Source of the DNA: Planctomycetia bacterium
Lineage (GTDB): Bacteria; Planctomycetota; Brocadiia; Brocadiales; Brocadiaceae
Direction: 5' to 3'
NCBI GenBank assembly: GCA_015075005.1
Contig: JABTVC010000003.1
Coordinates: forward strand, 310,001 to 374,000
DNA length: 64,000 bases
In this document: piece after piece, positions 1-10,069 of the stretch
How the letters are laid out: every line of letters begins with the position of its first letter
How positions within the stretch are numbered: the first letter of the stretch is position 1
Position numbers and translations under genes: made by a program
Notes under the pieces: model-generated
The model's database searches: none
What the model was told of the DNA's origin: nothing
What the model saw: the letters and a program-made list of their open reading frames with translations, nothing else

Positions 1-215
1 GAAAATATTTATCTTTTAGACAACCGGCTTCATTTTCAGGTGAAAATTTATAAAATAAAAAGGTCGTTGATGCAAAAGAGCGGACGAATCTTCCTGTGGA
101 AAAACACCTTTTCCCCATTCCCCGTTTATGAAGACGAGTTTCATGAGGACGGTGTTTGGCAGATTTTACAACTCCCTTCATCCCCTGGTTTTGATGGGGT
201 GCAGCGCGTGAATGT
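1..215. other. unassigned left edge
   Basis: No gene is recognised here. The minus strand is open across most of the stretch, but the translation resembles nothing known. Homology to the lipid-A-synthase N-domain gene begins only near position 205-230. It may be the truncated edge of a decayed gene lying outside the window. Confidence 0.3.
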
Positions 216-231
216 TTCCTGATCAAATGTA

Positions 232-516
232 AATTGCGCATATAAATTAAGGAGTTTGGCAGATAGGACAGTATTCCAACCGGGCTGCGTTCATGTCCAA
301 TAGATACACATGATTACGCTTCCCGCTATGCTCCAATACCAAAATGAATCAGGAATCACGCTTTTCTCTCTTTTCCGAGGCAATCCATTGGATTAAAACC
401 GGGTGGAAAATATTGCGTTACCAATGAATCAAGGATAGTGAGATAGCTCAATTCAGCCCAAACAGGCGATGTTCCTGACCAAACCACGAGACGGCCAGCA
501 CAAGATGATAAAACAT
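232..516 (-). pseudogene. decayed copy of lipid-A-synthase N-domain gene
   Basis: The DNA is a clear copy, in the same orientation, of the intact 121-codon gene at 9415-9780. Long blocks match almost base for base, and the equivalent start codon would lie at 514-516. The copy has lost single bases in several places (for example near 307-315, 396, 427 and 450, mostly one base of a doubled base), so no continuous frame remains. The intact relative belongs to the lipid-A-disaccharide-synthase N-terminal-domain family of small membrane proteins. With that gene it forms a direct repeat bracketing the arn operon. Confidence 0.8.
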
Positions 517-526
517 ACACAGGCTC

Positions 527-760
527 TTATTTAAGTGAGTATTTCAAAGATTTCGTACCGTATCGCCCTTTTTTTCATTCACCTTATGGCCAACAGACCG
601 CCAGATTTTATGGGTGTATTTTTCTTTGCGCCCGTGTTTCCGCAGCAAGTGTGTCTTGTTGACAATTACGAATTTTAATCGGAGTTTCTATTTGTTGTAA
701 TTCATAACATAAGGCCGGGTATTATACTAAAAAATCTTTAAAGATCAAAAACGAACTTTG
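527..760 (-). pseudogene. mosaic of remnants of neighbouring sugar genes
   Basis: Three short homologous blocks are fused. Positions 527-596 resemble the 3' end of the GT2 glycosyltransferase gene and its flank (11662-11732). Positions 607-660 resemble an internal piece of the DegT aminotransferase gene (around 12836-12890). Positions 690-750 resemble the leader of the Gfo/Idh gene remnant (9955-10000). The order suggests a collapsed copy of the Gfo/Idh - DegT - GT2 - LABN unit. No function is expected. The rest of the gap to 902 shows nothing else. Confidence 0.55.
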
Positions 761-901
761 GATGTGCTAACGAGCTTTCAGTCTAACGTTAGTTCCTTGT
801 AAACTCTTACTCCGGGGATTTTTGTTGTATTCCATGATTTATAAGGAGTTTTCATGGTTATGTGTCTACTCCATAGACCGCCACAAAGAGGAGGGCAACT
901 A

Positions 902-1865
902 TCAGTGCGTGCTTTTCCACCTGGCCCATGTTTCACTGTCTCCGGTTATGGCAGGCAGGGTTCCCTCGTTGCGGATATTACCCTGGAAAGAGACCCAGCC
1001 TTCGCGGCCTGGAAAAGGAGTCCTGGTCATTATTCCGGAAACGATATGCGCTGCGTCCCTGAGAAGCTTCCCGAGAGGAACGAACGATATGCCCCGTCTT
1101 GTAGCAGTCTTGAGAAAATCGGCGAACAGTGTGGCACAGGCGATGCCTTCGGCCTCTGCGTGTATGGTCAGGACATTCAGGCCTTCGGGTTTGATCTGCG
1201 AAAGCAGGAACTCGTTATAGTTGGCGGGGGTGATGCTGTTCTTGTAGATAGCCTCGTCATAGGTCGGCAGCGTGACGGGGATCTGCGGCTGCAAGAGAAT
1301 ATTGTCTCCCACGACAGGCCGGAAGATGCTGTTGCCCCGGCAGTCGCTGTTATACACAAATGGGAGTTCTGCCTTTGCCAGCAGGACGCCATCCGTGCAC
1401 TTCCAGCCCGGTACGGCCGAGCAGGTCGGAGGAGTGCCTGTTATGTCGGTGAGCATGTCGAAGCCCTTGCGAAGGACAAGACGGATATCCTCCTCAGTCA
1501 TGGTATCGATGTGGGACTGCCATGCCTGATGGTCCCATGCGTGCAGACCTATTTCGTGGCCGCCCCGTGCGGCGAGGCGAATCTGGGAAGACAGCTTCTT
1601 TCCGATGATGGGGCTGGCCAGAAGGTACCCCTGAAGATGATATTCCAGCCATAAAGGCTCGCAGCTCTCGTTCGCAGCATCTTCCAAAAATACGGGTCTG
1701 AGCAGTCGCCAGAGATGACGCCCCATATTGTCCGGGCCGACAGAGAAGAAGAACGATGCCTTTACTGTGTGCTCATTAAAGAGTCTGCAGAGAGCGGGAC
1801 GCCGAGATGCGTCCCCGGAGCGTGTCAACATCAATTCTGAGACCAACTTTTATCGTCACATCCAT
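902..1865 (-). pseudogene. arnD: ArnD, 4-deoxy-4-formamido-L-arabinose-phosphoundecaprenol deformylase, frameshifted
   Basis: ArnD removes the formyl group from undecaprenyl-phosphate-4-formamido-arabinose so that Ara4N can be put on lipid A. It is a NodB-type polysaccharide deacetylase. The body is very close to enterobacterial ArnD: SVGPDNMGRHLWRL, the metal-site region GLHAWDHQAW, YNSDCRG, QIPVTLPT, TIHAEAEG and GREGW are all present. The true start is the ATG at 1865, giving an N-terminus with the metal-binding RIDVDT motif. That frame breaks around 1812-1822, and the remainder lies in another frame whose first usable codon is a TTG at 1846. Loss of a base in a C run fits. It is the last gene of the arn operon, 41 bp after arnA, and the C-terminus runs about 30 residues past the usual end. 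Confidence 0.85.
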
Positions 1866-1906
1866 CTCAGGGCAACATGGCAGTCCGCTCGTTCTGGGCA
1901 TCCACC

Positions 1907-3911
1907 TCAGTCGCCATTGTCCATCTCTATCTCACCCGATTCAACGTATTCCCTGATGAAGAAATCCAGCGTCTTCCCGACGGAATCATTAAGCATTACG
2001 ACGGGGTTCTCCAGCCGAGAAGTTCCTGGCATTCCTGATGCTAGGTTTGCGGTGCTGCATATCTTGATACCCGTCTCCGTAGTACGAGCCGCTTTCGATG
2101 ATACGAAAACCGGCGAACGGCGGGAACTTGCCCGCAGCAGGTGCTTCTTGAATTTTCAAGTAGCATTTCTGCAAGATCCTTGATGCTTGCCTCATTCTCC
2201 GGGTTACCTATGTTAATTATGCGTCCGTCGCAGTTGTGCTCCTTGTTCTCTATAATGCGGAAGAGGGCATCGATGCCATCTGAGACGTCCGTAAAAGCAG
2301 CGTTTCTGGAGACCGCCGTCGATGAGCTGAATGGGCGTGCCCTGCAGGAGGTTGAGAATGAGTTGCGTAATGGCTCGTGAGCTGCCGATACGGGCGCTCT
2401 TGAGGGCTGTCAAGCTTCGGCCCTATCCAGTTGAACGGGCGGAAGAGCGTGAACCTCAGACCCTCTTTTGTCCCGTAGGCCCAGATGACACGATCCAGAA
2501 GCTGCTTGAGCACGAGTATATCCATCGCTGCATGCGGATGGGTCCCAGGATGAGCCGGGAATTGTCTTCGTCGAAATTCGGGTCGTCGCACATGCCGTAA
2601 ACTTCAGATGTCGATGGGAAGATGATGCGCTCTTATACTTAACGCAGTACCTGACGACGCGGAGATTCTGTTCGAAGTCAAGCTCGAAGACCCGTAGCGG
2701 GTTGCGCGTATATTCGATGGGAGTAGCGATAGCCACCAGAGGCAGCACGATGTCGCACTTTTTGACGTGATACTCTATCCAGTCGCCGTGGATAGAAATG
2801 TCGCCTTCCTCGAAATGAAAGCCTGGCCTGTTCAGAAGATTCTGAATGTGATTGGAATAGAGATCCATACCGTAAACCTCATACCTGCCGTCTTGCAAAA
2901 GCCGTTCGCTGAGGAAATTGCCTATAAAGCCATTAACACCGAGGATGAGCACCCTCTTTTTCGTTATCATTTCAATGCGGCGGCTGGCGCTGGGACCGAA
3001 CTTGAGACCCTCAACGAGATTAAAATCACGTGCCATCTGGGCGCCGCTCATATAGATGCCGCTATCAGCCTGACCGTAATCGATACGCAGAACATCCTTT
3101 GCCGCAGGCAATCACCAGTGGATCGGAGGAGAGTATGGTTCCCGGAACAACATTGCTGCTGCGGCGTTGTTTTATCGCTGAAGCCACCCAGAAAAGTACT
3201 TGTTCTCGCCGATATAACTGAACGCCCGGGGTACGGGCGGGTAACTGCGCGGATAAGATTCCTTATATCGTGTGCAGGTTTCTGCCACGCTATCTCACCG
3301 TCGGCAGGACGTCGTCCGCCGAAATAGGTTGCCTTCGAATGATCTTGCGGGTGGCGGGGGGCACTGCCGTTCTTTAACATGGGCGGTATCTCATCGAGCA
3401 AAGCGGTCGTTGCCCCGGCGGACTTTTCGAAGAGGCTCTTTGCCGTGTCGTTCTCCGTGATGGCGAATTTCTTCTGGCAGACGATGTCGCCGTCATCGGG
3501 ACTTGGGGTCATGTAATGAAGTGTGACGCCGGTCTCTTTCTCGCCGTGAATGAGCGCCCAGTTAATAGGGCAGCGGCCACGATACTTCGGCAGGAGGGAG
3601 CCATGCAGGTTCAGGCAACCCATGGGATGTCGAGAATGGCGGGCTTGACCATGTTGCGATAGTAGAACGAGAAAATGATGTCGGGATTGAACTGTCGTAT
3701 CCTGTGCACCCAGATGGGATGGTTGATGTCGTCAGGGGCAAAGACGGGGACGTTTTTTGAAGCAGCCAACTCTGCACACTGATCTGAACCAGACGTTCTC
3801 AGCCAGATCATCCTTGTGGGTGAAGATAGCAACTATCTCAACACCGTGCTTCAGCAGCGTCTCGATGCCGATGCAGCCGATGTTGTGATATGCCAGAACA
3901 ACTGCTTTCAT
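1907..3911 (-). pseudogene. arnA: ArnA, bifunctional UDP-Ara4N formyltransferase / UDP-glucuronate decarboxylase, frameshifted
   Basis: The whole two-domain protein can be followed from the ATG at 3911 to a TGA at 1907, about 668 codons against about 660 in E. coli, but it is split over several frames. The N-terminal formyltransferase half shows [20 protein letters not shown] and [14 protein letters not shown], the Asn/His active-site segment, and an Asp-containing SPDDGDIV. The C-terminal decarboxylase half shows the dinucleotide-binding [47 protein letters not shown], a [15 protein letters not shown] segment and RKPSIRNA. Breaks lie near 3830, 3630, 3350, 3100, 2650, 2400, 2200 and 2010. 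The start overlaps the arnC stop (ATGA). As sequenced it cannot give the full enzyme. Confidence 0.88.
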
Positions 3912-4912
3912 AGTATCACATCATAACCTTTCTTGGCCTCTGGAACATCCTTGTCTTTTCCTGCCGACGACCTGCTGCACAAAGGCGCGGTCTGGCGCGG
4001 ACATCGCTGTAGATACGGCCAATATACTCCCCCCAGCAGCCCCATTCCTATGAACTGAGCGCCGATGAAGATGAAGAGAATTGAGAACAACGTAAAGACA
4101 CCCTGTGCGGCCCATTCAGTCCCATACGCCAAACGTAGTATCAGCAACAATTTACCGAAACCTATGCCAAGGCGGCAGCTGCCACACCCATTATGCTGAG
4201 CATCCGAAGAGGGAACGTCGTCATGCTCGTCAACAGGTCAAACTGCAGATTGATGAGTTTCCACAGGCTGTATTTTGACTCACCCTTCAGGCGTTCGGGT
4301 GTCCGACGGGTATTTCTGTCGTCATGCGGGCGAAGCTGTTGGCCAGGATGGGGATGAACGTGCTTCGCTCATGGCACTGGAGCATAGCATTGACGATATG
4401 GCGGCGATATGCGCGGAGCATGCAACCATAATCGGTCATCTTTACACCGGTTGACTTCTGTGCAGCCCTGTTGATGATCTTCGATGCGAGCTTGCGGAAA
4501 AGCGGGTCGTGACGATTCTCCCGCTGGCTGGCTACAACGTCGTAGCCCTCCTCCATTTTGGCGATGAGCCTGGGTATCTCCTCCGGAGGGTTCTGCAGAT
4601 CGGCATCGAGCGTTACTACGATCTCTCCCCGCGACTCGAAGAATCCAGCCATGACGGCTGAATGCTGGCCGTAATTTCTGTTGAGGAGCACGCCAACTAT
4701 TTTGCCTCCGTGTCTGGCGCTGCCGCCGAGATCATCGAGGCAGATTTGTCCCGGCTACCGTCGTCCACAAGTATGATCTCGAATGGCTTTTCATCTGCGA
4801 ACAGGCGTCAAGACACCTCCTGATCAGCTCTTCGAGGTTGTGTTCCTCGTTATATACCGGGATAACAACAGAAACTAACGAATCCCGTCTGCCTTTCTTT
4901 AATAGCTTGCAT
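3908..4912 (-). pseudogene. arnC: ArnC, undecaprenyl-phosphate Ara4FN transferase, frameshifted
   Basis: ArnC is a membrane-bound GT2 enzyme that transfers 4-formamido-arabinose to undecaprenyl phosphate. Recognisable stretches in order are [32 protein letters not shown], the catalytic [43 protein letters not shown], and C-terminal membrane segments ending in [16 protein letters not shown]. The start at 4912 overlaps the end of arnB by 13 bases, and the stop overlaps the arnA start by 4. The frame changes at least near 4890, 4790, 4740, 4290, 4160 and 4040. Length matches the family at about 330 codons. It is the middle gene of a tightly packed operon. Confidence 0.87.
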
Positions 4913-6056
4913 TATTTCTTGAGATTTCCTTGATTGCGTCAACCCATCGTCAACATCCTGCCCGGTCATATTGGGAAAAGGGCAGCGAGCAGATACGGTC
5001 GGAATTCCATTCGGTATTAGGGAGCATGCCGCGTCGCATTCCCATCTTCTCGAGGTAATACTTCTGCAGGTGCACGGCGCGAAAATGAAGACCCGTGCCG
5101 ATATTGCGCGCCTTCAGTTCCATCATAAAATCATCGCGACTCATGCCTGCCTTATCCGTATCGAGGGCGCACGATAAGAGTGCCATGCGTGCCTGACGGG
5201 ATATTTCGCGTCCGTAAGAGGGATCAATTCGTCTATCTCTGCCAGACGCCTGCGATACAGCATCGCCAGGTCAGTACGTTTGGCATTGAATTCTTCCAGC
5301 CGGGCAAGCTGTCGCAGTCCCAGCACCGCAGAAATGTCTGTCATGTTGTACTTATACCCAGGCTCCAGCACCTCCGCCTGCGGGGGCGCCCTGCATCTGC
5401 CTGTCAAACGCGTCGACGCCGAGGCCATGAAACTTCAGCCGCCGGATACGTTCAACCAGCGCAGCATCGTCAGAGCAGAACATACCGCCCTCGCCGGTAG
5501 TCATATTTTTTATCGGGTGGAAAGAGAATATCGAGGTGCCAGTCTTGCCGACATGGCAGCCATTGTAGAGTGTGCCGGCTGCGTGGGCCGCATCCTCGAT
5601 GACAGCCACACCGTGCTTCTTTGCCAGCTCCGTTATGGGGTCCATATCGACCGCAGAACCGGCGAAATGAACGGGAATTATTACCTTTGTCTTCGGTGTC
5701 ATAGCTGCCGCGATGGATGTGACGGAAACCATCAGTGTGTCACGGTCCACGTCAACAAAGACCGGTCTGGCTCCTGCCAGAACCGCCAGATTCGCTGTCG
5801 ATACCCACGTCATTGAGGGCGAAATGATCTCGTCACCCGGGCCGATGCCGAGGGCACTGAAAGCTACGTGCATACCAGCAGTTGCTGATGTAAGCCCGAT
5901 CGCGGCAGGGCAGCCGATGTACTCCGCGAACTTTTGTTCAAAATCGGCCGACTTCTGGCCTGTGGTTATCCAGCCGGAACGAAGGACATCCGCCACCGCA
6001 GCGATGTCGTCTTCGGTAATAGTCGGCGCTGAAAACGGTAGAAACTTACTTCTCAT
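4900..6056 (-). pseudogene. arnB: ArnB, UDP-4-amino-4-deoxy-L-arabinose aminotransferase, frameshifted
   Basis: ArnB is a PLP enzyme of the DegT/DnrJ/EryC1 family that aminates the UDP-4-ketopentose. From [13 protein letters not shown] at 6056 the frame is intact for about 220 residues. It includes [31 protein letters not shown], and [15 protein letters not shown] with the PLP lysine. It shifts near 5395 to the frame containing [18 protein letters not shown], again near 5185 to [15 protein letters not shown], and twice more near 4975 and 4955. With these corrected the protein ends at the TAA at 4900. Family length is about 380-385 codons, which matches. Confidence 0.88.
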
Positions 6057-6093
6057 TGGTCGTCTTTCCTCCGGTACTGGCGTTGTATTCTGA

Positions 6094-7811
6094 CTATTCA
6101 GGGCCATACCCCCATCTTTCCTCTCGCGCCTTCTTCGATTCAAACGGCACGGGCTTTTCTTCGAACGTAGGCGTAGCAGGCAAAAGGCTTGATAATTCGG
6201 CGGGAAAGGCTGACATATATCTCATCTAGCAATAAACACCCCGGGCTGATCGCTTTGCAGGAATGACATGATGGTCTTTTGTCGGGGTCTTGTTTGTCAG
6301 CGTACTTGTCCTCGTGTCTAAGAAGCGTCACGGAGTCCCTTTGCCCAGATAGAATACCATTTTGCATCGACCTCTCCTTTCCACATGAGACCGATGCGGT
6401 CTGGCGGTATCCATGCCGTAGCGCTTTGAATTTTGTTGATAAACTGATGTTCAGACCTGCTTTCCTCAAAACGTTTTGCTGTACACAGAAGAATCCGCCC
6501 ATCAAAATAAACGCCACTACCGCCAGTGGGAGGAATGCCTTCTCTTCCGGCTGCACGGCCAGGCGATGAGCGGCCATTGATGCAACTATTGCAGCCGCTA
6601 TTGCGGCCAGGGCTACGAGTATACCGGCAAGGCTAATACCAGCAAGTGAAACCCCTGCGCTCTCTGGGTGGGACTATAAGAAGCGCCAGGAATACTAACA
6701 GCTCAAGGGCTGCCGCGCCGAAGAGAATCCACTTCTGGATAGTGAACCCTGCAGGAATAATGCATGAAGGACGAAACTCCTTCATGCGCGTCAGGATAAC
6801 GGCGGTCAGAAGTGCACAGAAAGGGATAATCGGCAGGATGTAGTAACTACGCCGTGAACCGGAAAGGGTAAAGAAAACGAATATCAGGGCAATGACCTTG
6901 ATCAGCCAGTGTGTATTTTTGTCCAGTCTTGCAAAGTACTTCACTCCGGTGATGAGGGCTGCGATGAAGAGAGCGCCCACGGCAGGATAAGCACAGGCGC
7001 GAATGAATATACGTGTAAAGGGGCGCCTTGTGGTCGAAGGGCGAGAAGAATCTCTGGACGTTTTCCTGCCAAACAAGGGCCAGCCCGCTGGAAGCGTAAG
7101 ATGCCTGGGTTGTCCCTGACGACCAGATGAAGGGCGCAAAGTAAATTGCAATGCCTATGGCAAGAGCAAAGAGCGGCGCGGGACGGAGGAATGCCTTCCA
7201 TCTCTTGCCGGCTATGGCGTCGGGCAAGATAGCTATGGCAGTTACAACCGCCGCCACCGGGCCTTTGCAGAGCGAACCGACAAAACGATAAGGTAGAGAA
7301 CTAAGAACGTGGTGAAGTTGATTTTGTCGCGCCTCGACCAATACCAGAGTATCGCCAGCATCACGGTTGCGAGATTCTCTGTGTCGGCCGCAGCCATGCG
7401 TGACTGGGATATGAGACCGTAGCTTGTAAGCAGTATCATCGCGGCAATGCGGCCGACCTCAGGCGACCACAGCCGGCGACCAAGCCTAAGGGTTGCCCAC
7501 ACCGCCGCTATACCAGCAATCGCGCTCGGCAGGCGGACAACAAGCTCGTTCAACGCGCCGGAAACGAAGGCTAACGCGGCAATGAGCCAGTACGTGAGCA
7601 GCGGTTTGTCAAAATACGGCTCGCCGTTTATGGTCGGATGAAAATAGTCGCCGGTGAGCATCATTTCTCTGGTTATCTCGGCCCACCGTCCCTCCGCACC
7701 CCAAAGCGCGCGCTCGCCGAGGGCAAAGAACACGAGTACGCAGGCCAGGACGAGTATCGCTATATCGAGCCGCTCGTATCTTTCAGCAAATCTGTTCTGT
7801 TCGCTATTCAT
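6094..7811 (-). pseudogene. arnT: ArnT-type lipid A aminoarabinose transferase (GT83/PMT), frameshifted
   Basis: This is a multi-pass inner-membrane glycosyltransferase that moves a sugar from undecaprenyl phosphate to lipid A. The N-terminal 175 residues are intact and typical: a GAEGRWAEITREM loop with the acidic residue of this fold, GDYFHPTINGEPYFDKPLL, and RLPSAIAGI. The frame then changes near 7275, 7015, 6640 and 6440. The segments between are clearly membrane-spanning, including SRRSYYILPIIPF. Restoring the frame gives an end at 6094 after [16 protein letters not shown]. It is the first gene of the arn cluster here, whereas E. coli has arnB first and arnT fifth. Assignment to ArnT rather than another PMT-family enzyme rests mainly on the context. 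Confidence 0.8.
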
Positions 7812-7954
7812 ATTTTGGATTTCAATAAACTATGCTCAAACGGCCTTCGTCCTGGATTTTGCCGGAGGAATTCTGATCGAAACCAACACGACTATCACCT
7901 GCCCTGATCAGAAACACGGAAGAGATGACGTTGAAGTTACGTGATCTTGTGTTC

Positions 7955-8676
7955 TTATTTCAATCGCAAAAATTTATTTTTTTTCAGATACCAGGCAGTG
8001 AAAAATGCACAGGTGACAACCAGGATTAAAAGTGACAAGGACCACAATGTGTATTTCCTGGCCTATAACCGTAGTCCAGGTATGTATCCTTCATAATCAA
8101 AAACGATAGTCCTGTTATCCATACAAAGGGTGTGGCGTATTCTTTGGCAATCAATCGTTTCCATTGGAATTCCATGCCTTTTACGGTGTTCCTTATCCCT
8201 GAAAAGTTAGGGATGATGCGGTTGACTCGCCCGCAGTAATCTTTGAACTCCTGGCCAAATTTTTCTTCCAGGTAGTTTTCCTCGGCTCGTATGATTGCCA
8301 AATAAGCAAACAGAAAGAACGGCACCCCAAACAAAACAAACAGGAGCGAGTTTGCGGCAATGCCGACTCCCATGAGAATCAAAATGTTTCCTAAATAGAG
8401 GGGATTTCTGCAATGTGCAAAAATCCCATTTTGGACGAGTTTTTGGGCATACACCTGTTTTTTTTTGCCACCACGTTTGATATAGGCAAGTCCAATAGTC
8501 AGCGCCCGCAATATCTGACCACTCAAGGCTATAATAATACCAATGGCAAGTTCCCATGCCTCCACGAGATCACTGCCACATACCGGCCAAGTCCCCTCGA
8601 AAAAAAGTAATGCAAAGGCCAGGGGGAAGAGTGCATTCCGGTATCGGAAAAAGAATGTGCCTGCCTTGATCATCAT
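7955..8676 (-). CDS. isoprenylcysteine carboxyl methyltransferase family membrane protein (frameshift near the 3' end)
   Basis: A small integral-membrane SAM-dependent methyltransferase of the ICMT / phospholipid methyltransferase type. The core motif is CRNPLYLGNILILMG followed by RAEENYLEEKFGQEFKDYC, typical of the cofactor-binding end of this fold. The start is the ATG at 8676, overlapping the upstream methyltransferase stop by 4 bases. Read literally it ends at 8026. A one-base loss near 8058 (one G of a GGG run) hides a final hydrophobic segment, SLLILVVTCAFFTAWYLKK, after which a TAA lies at 7955. The substrate is unknown. The position suggests envelope lipid or quinone modification, but that is inference. 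Confidence 0.75.
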
Positions 8677-9398
8677 TTTACGGCCACCATGCCACAAAAG
8701 TTGTACCACTTGAAAAAAACATCACAATACCGGAATCCCTCTTTGATCAGGAGTTCCCTGTTTTCCAATAATTTGTAGGGGATCAATACGTTTTCGAGTG
8801 CCTCTCGTTTCTGTGCGATTTCTAATTCGCTATATCCATTTCGCTTCTTGAAATCATAGTAGTACTTTATGAAGAGCCGGTTAAAAACAGAGTCTTCTCC
8901 CAGTACCTTTTCTACAAGAATCAGGCAGCCGTTTTCGTTCAGTCCCCTTAGGATGCTACCGATCAGTGTATCCCGTTTTAACGGCCTGATGAATTGAAGT
9001 GTAAGCAACATAACCACAACCGAGGCATTCTCGATATTTACTCCCTGATTCAAATCGGTGCAGATCAGTTCATGTTCCCTGGAGAAATGGTATGCGTCGA
9101 GTTTTTGTTTACACCTGGCGAGCATGTTCTGTGAGTAATCGATGCCAATGAATTTTACTTTACTGGTGATATTTTGACTTAAATTGAGAAGTGTCGTGCC
9201 TGTGGAACATCCGAGATCATAAATATTTGTTCCTTCAACAGCGAAATCAGCTGCCATTTCCACGATCATTCTTTGGATTTCCTGATAAAACGGAACTGAC
9301 CGGTCCAGCATATCGTCAAATACGGAAGCGACTTTCTCTCCAAACGTAAAATCAGCGATCGTTGTCATATTTCCTTTGAATATTTCGTCTTTTGACAT
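8673..9398 (-). CDS. CmoA-like carboxy-SAM synthase / methyltransferase
   Basis: The protein (241 residues) aligns along its length with CmoA, which makes carboxy-SAM for tRNA cmo5U34 synthesis. Diagnostic stretches are the TFGEKVASVFDDML N-terminus, SVPFYQEIQ, YDLGCSTGTTLLNL (SAM motif I), ASVVVMLLTLQF, and NGYSELEIAQKREALENVL. CmoA works with CmoB, and no cmoB is seen here. The gene is translationally coupled to the ICMT-type gene and preceded by the LABN membrane gene. It could be genuine CmoA or a paralogue recruited to envelope chemistry, and the sequence alone cannot decide. Confidence 0.8.
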   Translation of the reverse strand: MSKDEIFKGNMTTIADFTFGEKVASVFDDMLDRSVPFYQEIQRMIVEMAADFAVEGTNIYDLGCSTGTTLLNLSQNITSKVKFIGIDYSQNMLARCKQKLDAYHFSREHELICTDLNQGVNIENASVVVMLLTLQFIRPLKRDTLIGSILRGLNENGCLILVEKVLGEDSVFNRLFIKYYYDFKKRNGYSELEIAQKREALENVLIPYKLLENRELLIKEGFRYCDVFFKWYNFCGMVAVK

Positions 9399-9414
9399 AG
9401 GTGAATACCTTGCT

Positions 9415-9780
9415 TCAAGTTTGTTTATGGGATACTTCGTTTGGCGTCGATGTCATTACTGCGTGTGTATGTTTCTTGATTAAATGTAAATTGCGCATAT
9501 AAATAAGGGTATTTGGCAGGTAAGACACTATTCCAACCGGGCTGCGTTCCATGATCCAATAGATACACATGATTACACTTCCCGCTATGCTCCAATACCA
9601 AAATGAATCAGGAATTACGCTTTTTCCTTTCTTCTCCGAGGCAATCCATTGGATTAAAAACCGGGTGGAAAATATCGCGTTACCAATGAATCCAAGAATA
9701 GTGAGGTAGCTCCAATTTAACCCGAACAGACGATGATCCTGACCAAGCCACGTAACGGCTAGCACAACGTTGCAAAGCAT
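9415..9780 (-). CDS. lipid-A-disaccharide-synthase N-terminal-domain (LABN) membrane protein
   Basis: A 121-residue protein with about three membrane spans. The family signature is FIGNAIFSTRFLIQWIASEKKGKSVIP followed by SFWYWSIAGSVIMCIYWI and a YLPNTLIYMRNL tail. Such proteins occur as stand-alone genes or fused to LpxB and are usually found with sugar-lipid transferases. This fits the ArnT/ArnC neighbours. Their exact role is unsettled. A decayed direct copy lies at 232-516. It sits 17 bp upstream of the CmoA-like gene, probably in the same transcript. Confidence 0.8.
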   Translation of the reverse strand: MLCNVVLAVTWLGQDHRLFGLNWSYLTILGFIGNAIFSTRFLIQWIASEKKGKSVIPDSFWYWSIAGSVIMCIYWIMERSPVGIVSYLPNTLIYMRNLHLIKKHTHAVMTSTPNEVSHKQT

Positions 9781-9792
9781 GCAGAGACTCCT

Positions 9793-9995
9793 TATTTAAT
9801 TGACTTTTTTAACGATTTTGTACCGTATCATCCGCAGGCAACGAGTGCAGCAACCGCAAATGGTTTCGGCCCCAACGCCCGACATCCGATAACAAAAACT
9901 AATCTTTCGTGTCTTCTCCGCTGTAAGCAACGCATAAACATCGGCATGATTCATGAAACAAGGTCACATATTATACAAATAAATCTTTAAAAATC
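9793..9995 (-). pseudogene. remnant: GT2 3' end fused to Gfo/Idh 5' end and leader
   Basis: Positions 9793-9830 resemble the 3' end of the GT2 gene (11662-11705). Positions 9831-9990 resemble the first 25 or so codons and the leader of the Gfo/Idh gene (14420-14560), sharing blocks such as CAGGCAACGA, GTGGTTT-like and CACATATTA. This looks like a copy of the Gfo/Idh - DegT - GT2 unit from which the middle about 3 kb has been deleted. No reading frame survives. The remaining sequence to 10070 shows nothing else. Confidence 0.65.
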
Positions 9996-10069
9996 AAATC
10001 CTATTACGTGTTTCAACTGTGTTATTATTCCGAATTTAGTGACTATCAAGTACGTGTACAGTATTATTA

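Noticed and set aside
854..1654. Plus-strand open frame of 266 codons over arnD
   Set aside because: It is a shadow of the GC-rich arnD coding strand, which matches ArnD at the protein level.
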